Assembly: GCA_964616405.1 (NCBI GenBank) | Contig: CAZTRE010000007.1 | Location: forward strand, 1 to 44,903 | Direction of reading: 5' to 3' | DNA length: 44,903 nt | Source: JAEDES01 sp964616405 | GTDB taxonomy: Bacteria; Bacillota_I; Bacilli_A; RF39; UBA660 | Shown: positions 44,201-44,903 of the stretch, piece by piece | Layout: the number at the start of each line of letters is the position of its first letter | How positions within the stretch are numbered: position 1 is the first letter of the stretch | The notes under the pieces: generated by a model | What the model saw: only the letters and a program-made list of their open reading frames with translations | Databases searched by the model: none | Told to the model about the DNA's origin: nothing | Translations under genes and position numbers: made by a program

Positions 44201-44731
44201 GGATATATATTGAACAATTTATTCTTAAACAAATATTATCAAGAGGCTCAAAATATAAATGATTGTATACTATCAAAGTATGAGCATAAATACGGCTTTA
44301 TTGGCAGTTTCTGTAATAAAGCAATTGAAACATTATGTAAATGGGATAAATTAGATTATAAGCTTACGACTTTTAAAAAAATATATAAAATGAATCTTGA
44401 ATTAGCACAAGAATACTTAAATAATTGGACAAATAATAGTCATAATCATTTGGAAATTTATAAGAAATTAAAATGTAATAACAAATATGTTGTTATGCTA
44501 TTACAATCAGAGGGTTTATCAAATGAAGAGCGTATTGAATATATTATAAAAGAGAAAGCCACCACAGAAATTACAAAAAAATTAATTAGAAGTGCATTTC
44601 CAACTAATACAAATATAGAAATAAAATATAGAGGAACATATAAAATTCATATTTTTGAAAATGATGAATTAGCTTCTATGTTTTCTAATTGCCATATTAC
44701 TAATAAAACAATTACTTTTTCACTTAAGTAA
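41231..44731 (+). CDS. Large membrane P-loop NTPase, YobI/KAP-like
   Basis: 1166 aa. N-terminal basic helix, then Walker A SITGNYGTGKSS (66-77) and Walker B KLVVFEDIDRF (about 299-309). The 'ED-DRF' end is characteristic of KAP and related STAND-like NTPases. Two membrane segments (about 182-204 and 230-262) are inserted between Walker A and Walker B, as in KAP proteins. A long charged coiled coil (about 470-500) is followed by about 600 residues of helical repeat-like sequence of unknown role. This is the plan I associate with B. subtilis YobI, a prophage- or island-borne protein that has been proposed as a conflict-system NTPase. A polar insertion (N/Q/D-rich, about 113-135) follows the first strand. 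Single gene with own promoter and terminator. Function is inferred at best. Confidence 0.75.
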   Translation: MKKALKKALHFIKAKCKNAKEKYEIKHIKKNTILPMAPIIINGEHINEYLKRIHAAIKNKELNNISITGNYGTGKSSLIKTYLKKLGYRKTQYVKINIASYFEAEETLNQTKDKNQNEDQTQNDSKFDSKESGNNKRLERSEIELVNNIEIAILRQLLFRNTNEEMPDSNIKRVTQKQRKQFNVFTIGYLVYFCFIKLFINYYENNTTMLKFSMIDYLTKYNSITIDIISKIIVIILVVFLFISFINVINLIVNAIFYGIKSIRINFHSNELTLEHDDELAFSKNLREIIMFFTYNHKCKLVVFEDIDRFPNDVTLKLVEELKQLNLEINNSNSVSQNVTFIYSFKDSIFDKIEDKSKFYDYNISVMPVSSYYNSGENLNDLLTQCKVTNYPSENILDILSNKITDIRTLITIINDYNLFCDVLKTDQYDKVFGISIVKNFYFKEYENILTHDNFIDEKFKSIDNKRKEIIEKIKQKNQKLTTKKENIESEITKSMRETKQLFWLNCISSDLDYYSYVRDRKSGNTYNYKSFISNNFDIELLRENKLIKSNGEEINYDYFGGKDIFLERLEDTKENRIKKIQSEILDNNIKINMFEIMNDAEVYREYVQGAKDYDLLDELIANSYIERDYVDYITAPSSSGLTGADNKFIFDVKHKSYSFETPISHPELAVKRLKNNFDSPYILNLNMLEYIKDKEYIKIVANQYKRLDSDKIQFLKLLKTKKFHLFNDFIKTILDMKIDLWDQVNDIADSEYIEMIFEAIIYTDNGISYVDNYKSFINYANLYFNNKESAYFFPTLLSPTVQNNIMKYLKHKIRINDISNLPDIIKSFVLNSGSYEFNNTNIKALLDFIPDNLDSVSVTMLHNGKIHLKNIEENFQTFFDEYYNENDVKINNIDIIKNILKQDLTITAKKEIYKREIFQLKLDDIEEELYPWAIKFNHIIPSWTSVFKVKDKIEEHSVYQYIYKNKDILFNKNLLEKEYRAFENQFVFIGYILNNLFLNKYYQEAQNINDCILSKYEHKYGFIGSFCNKAIETLCKWDKLDYKLTTFKKIYKMNLELAQEYLNNWTNNSHNHLEIYKKLKCNNKYVVMLLQSEGLSNEERIEYIIKEKATTEITKKLIRSAFPTNTNIEIKYRGTYKIHIFENDELASMFSNCHITNKTITFSLK

Positions 44732-44774
44732 CAGTAAAAGAGAGAAATTTAATTTATTTTCGCATAACTATATG

Positions 44775-44822
44775 AAAGAACCATTAATATATAATAATAT
44801 TTAAAATAATGGTTCTTTTTTT
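44775..44822 (+). terminator. Rho-independent terminator of the NTPase gene
   Basis: Perfect 12-bp stem AAAGAACCATTA / TAATGGTTCTTT (44775-44786 with 44807-44818), a 20-base loop, then T. The remaining 80 bases to the window end show nothing recognisable. Confidence 0.88.
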
Positions 44823-44903
44823 CTATAAAAGTTGAAACTTGTATTTTTATATACTTTGTAAATGTAATCTTTTAATTTTGTTTAGATTAATTAATCAGAT
44901 TAG

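Noticed and set aside
1..44903. tRNA, rRNA and CRISPR arrays.
   Set aside because: No cloverleaf-like stretches, rRNA signatures or regularly spaced repeats were seen in intergenic sequence; the only RNA elements supported are T-boxes, a leader hairpin and terminators.

Overview
The window reads like a chromosomal scaffold from an uncultured, strongly AT-rich, low-GC Gram-positive bacterium, probably a Bacilli or Mycoplasmatota-related gut lineage such as RF39 or Erysipelotrichia relatives. That placement is inferred from gene content and base composition, not from a marker tree. Every gene I can support is on the + strand. TGA is used as a stop (for example at the mraZ/rsmH overlap) and Trp is TGG, so the standard bacterial code applies. 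There are two 100-N assembly gaps. The first (6865-6964) is an artefact: it is flanked by an exact 55-base overlap, and collapsing that overlap restores gatB.

Region 1 (1-2300) is a decayed accessory patch. It holds two pieces of YhcG/DUF1016-type PDDEXK nuclease genes, each followed directly by a small gene that may have an ADP-ribosyltransferase-like fold, plus a C-terminal ComEC fragment. Region 2 (2481-12440) is housekeeping: dnaI, a membrane-anchored M23 peptidase, a T-box-controlled gatC-gatA-gatB-aspS operon and a second T-box operon of an MBL-fold hydrolase with thrS. The T-box specifiers can be read as AAC (Asn) and ACT (Thr). The first fits a cell that makes Asn-tRNA(Asn) indirectly, through AspRS plus GatCAB. 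Region 3 (12710-18590) is the head of a dcw cell-division cluster (mraZ, rsmH, ftsL, a PASTA-containing PBP) with a three-repeat MraZ operator. It continues into three membrane-anchored extracytoplasmic proteins instead of mraY/murD.

Region 4 (18640-30000) holds a DUF1292 gene with a giant uncharacterised 1149-aa protein, a three-gene ABC-2 exporter behind a short leader with a terminator hairpin, an orphan Dam-like adenine methylase, ackA, a two-gene unknown operon interrupted by the second gap, and a second PBP gene broken just after its SxN motif.

Region 5 (30120-40976) is a complete Wzx/Wzy-type exopolysaccharide or capsule operon. It has a Wzz-like adaptor, a BY-kinase with C-terminal tyrosine cluster, a PHP tyrosine phosphatase, a priming sugar transferase, a fused double glycosyltransferase, a polymerase, two GT2 enzymes, a pyruvyl transferase and a flippase. 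Its left edge abuts the broken PBP gene. Region 6 (41178-44822) is a single-gene unit with its own promoter and terminator. It encodes a 1166-aa membrane P-loop NTPase of the YobI/KAP type, which is the best candidate here for a poorly described, possibly defensive, system.
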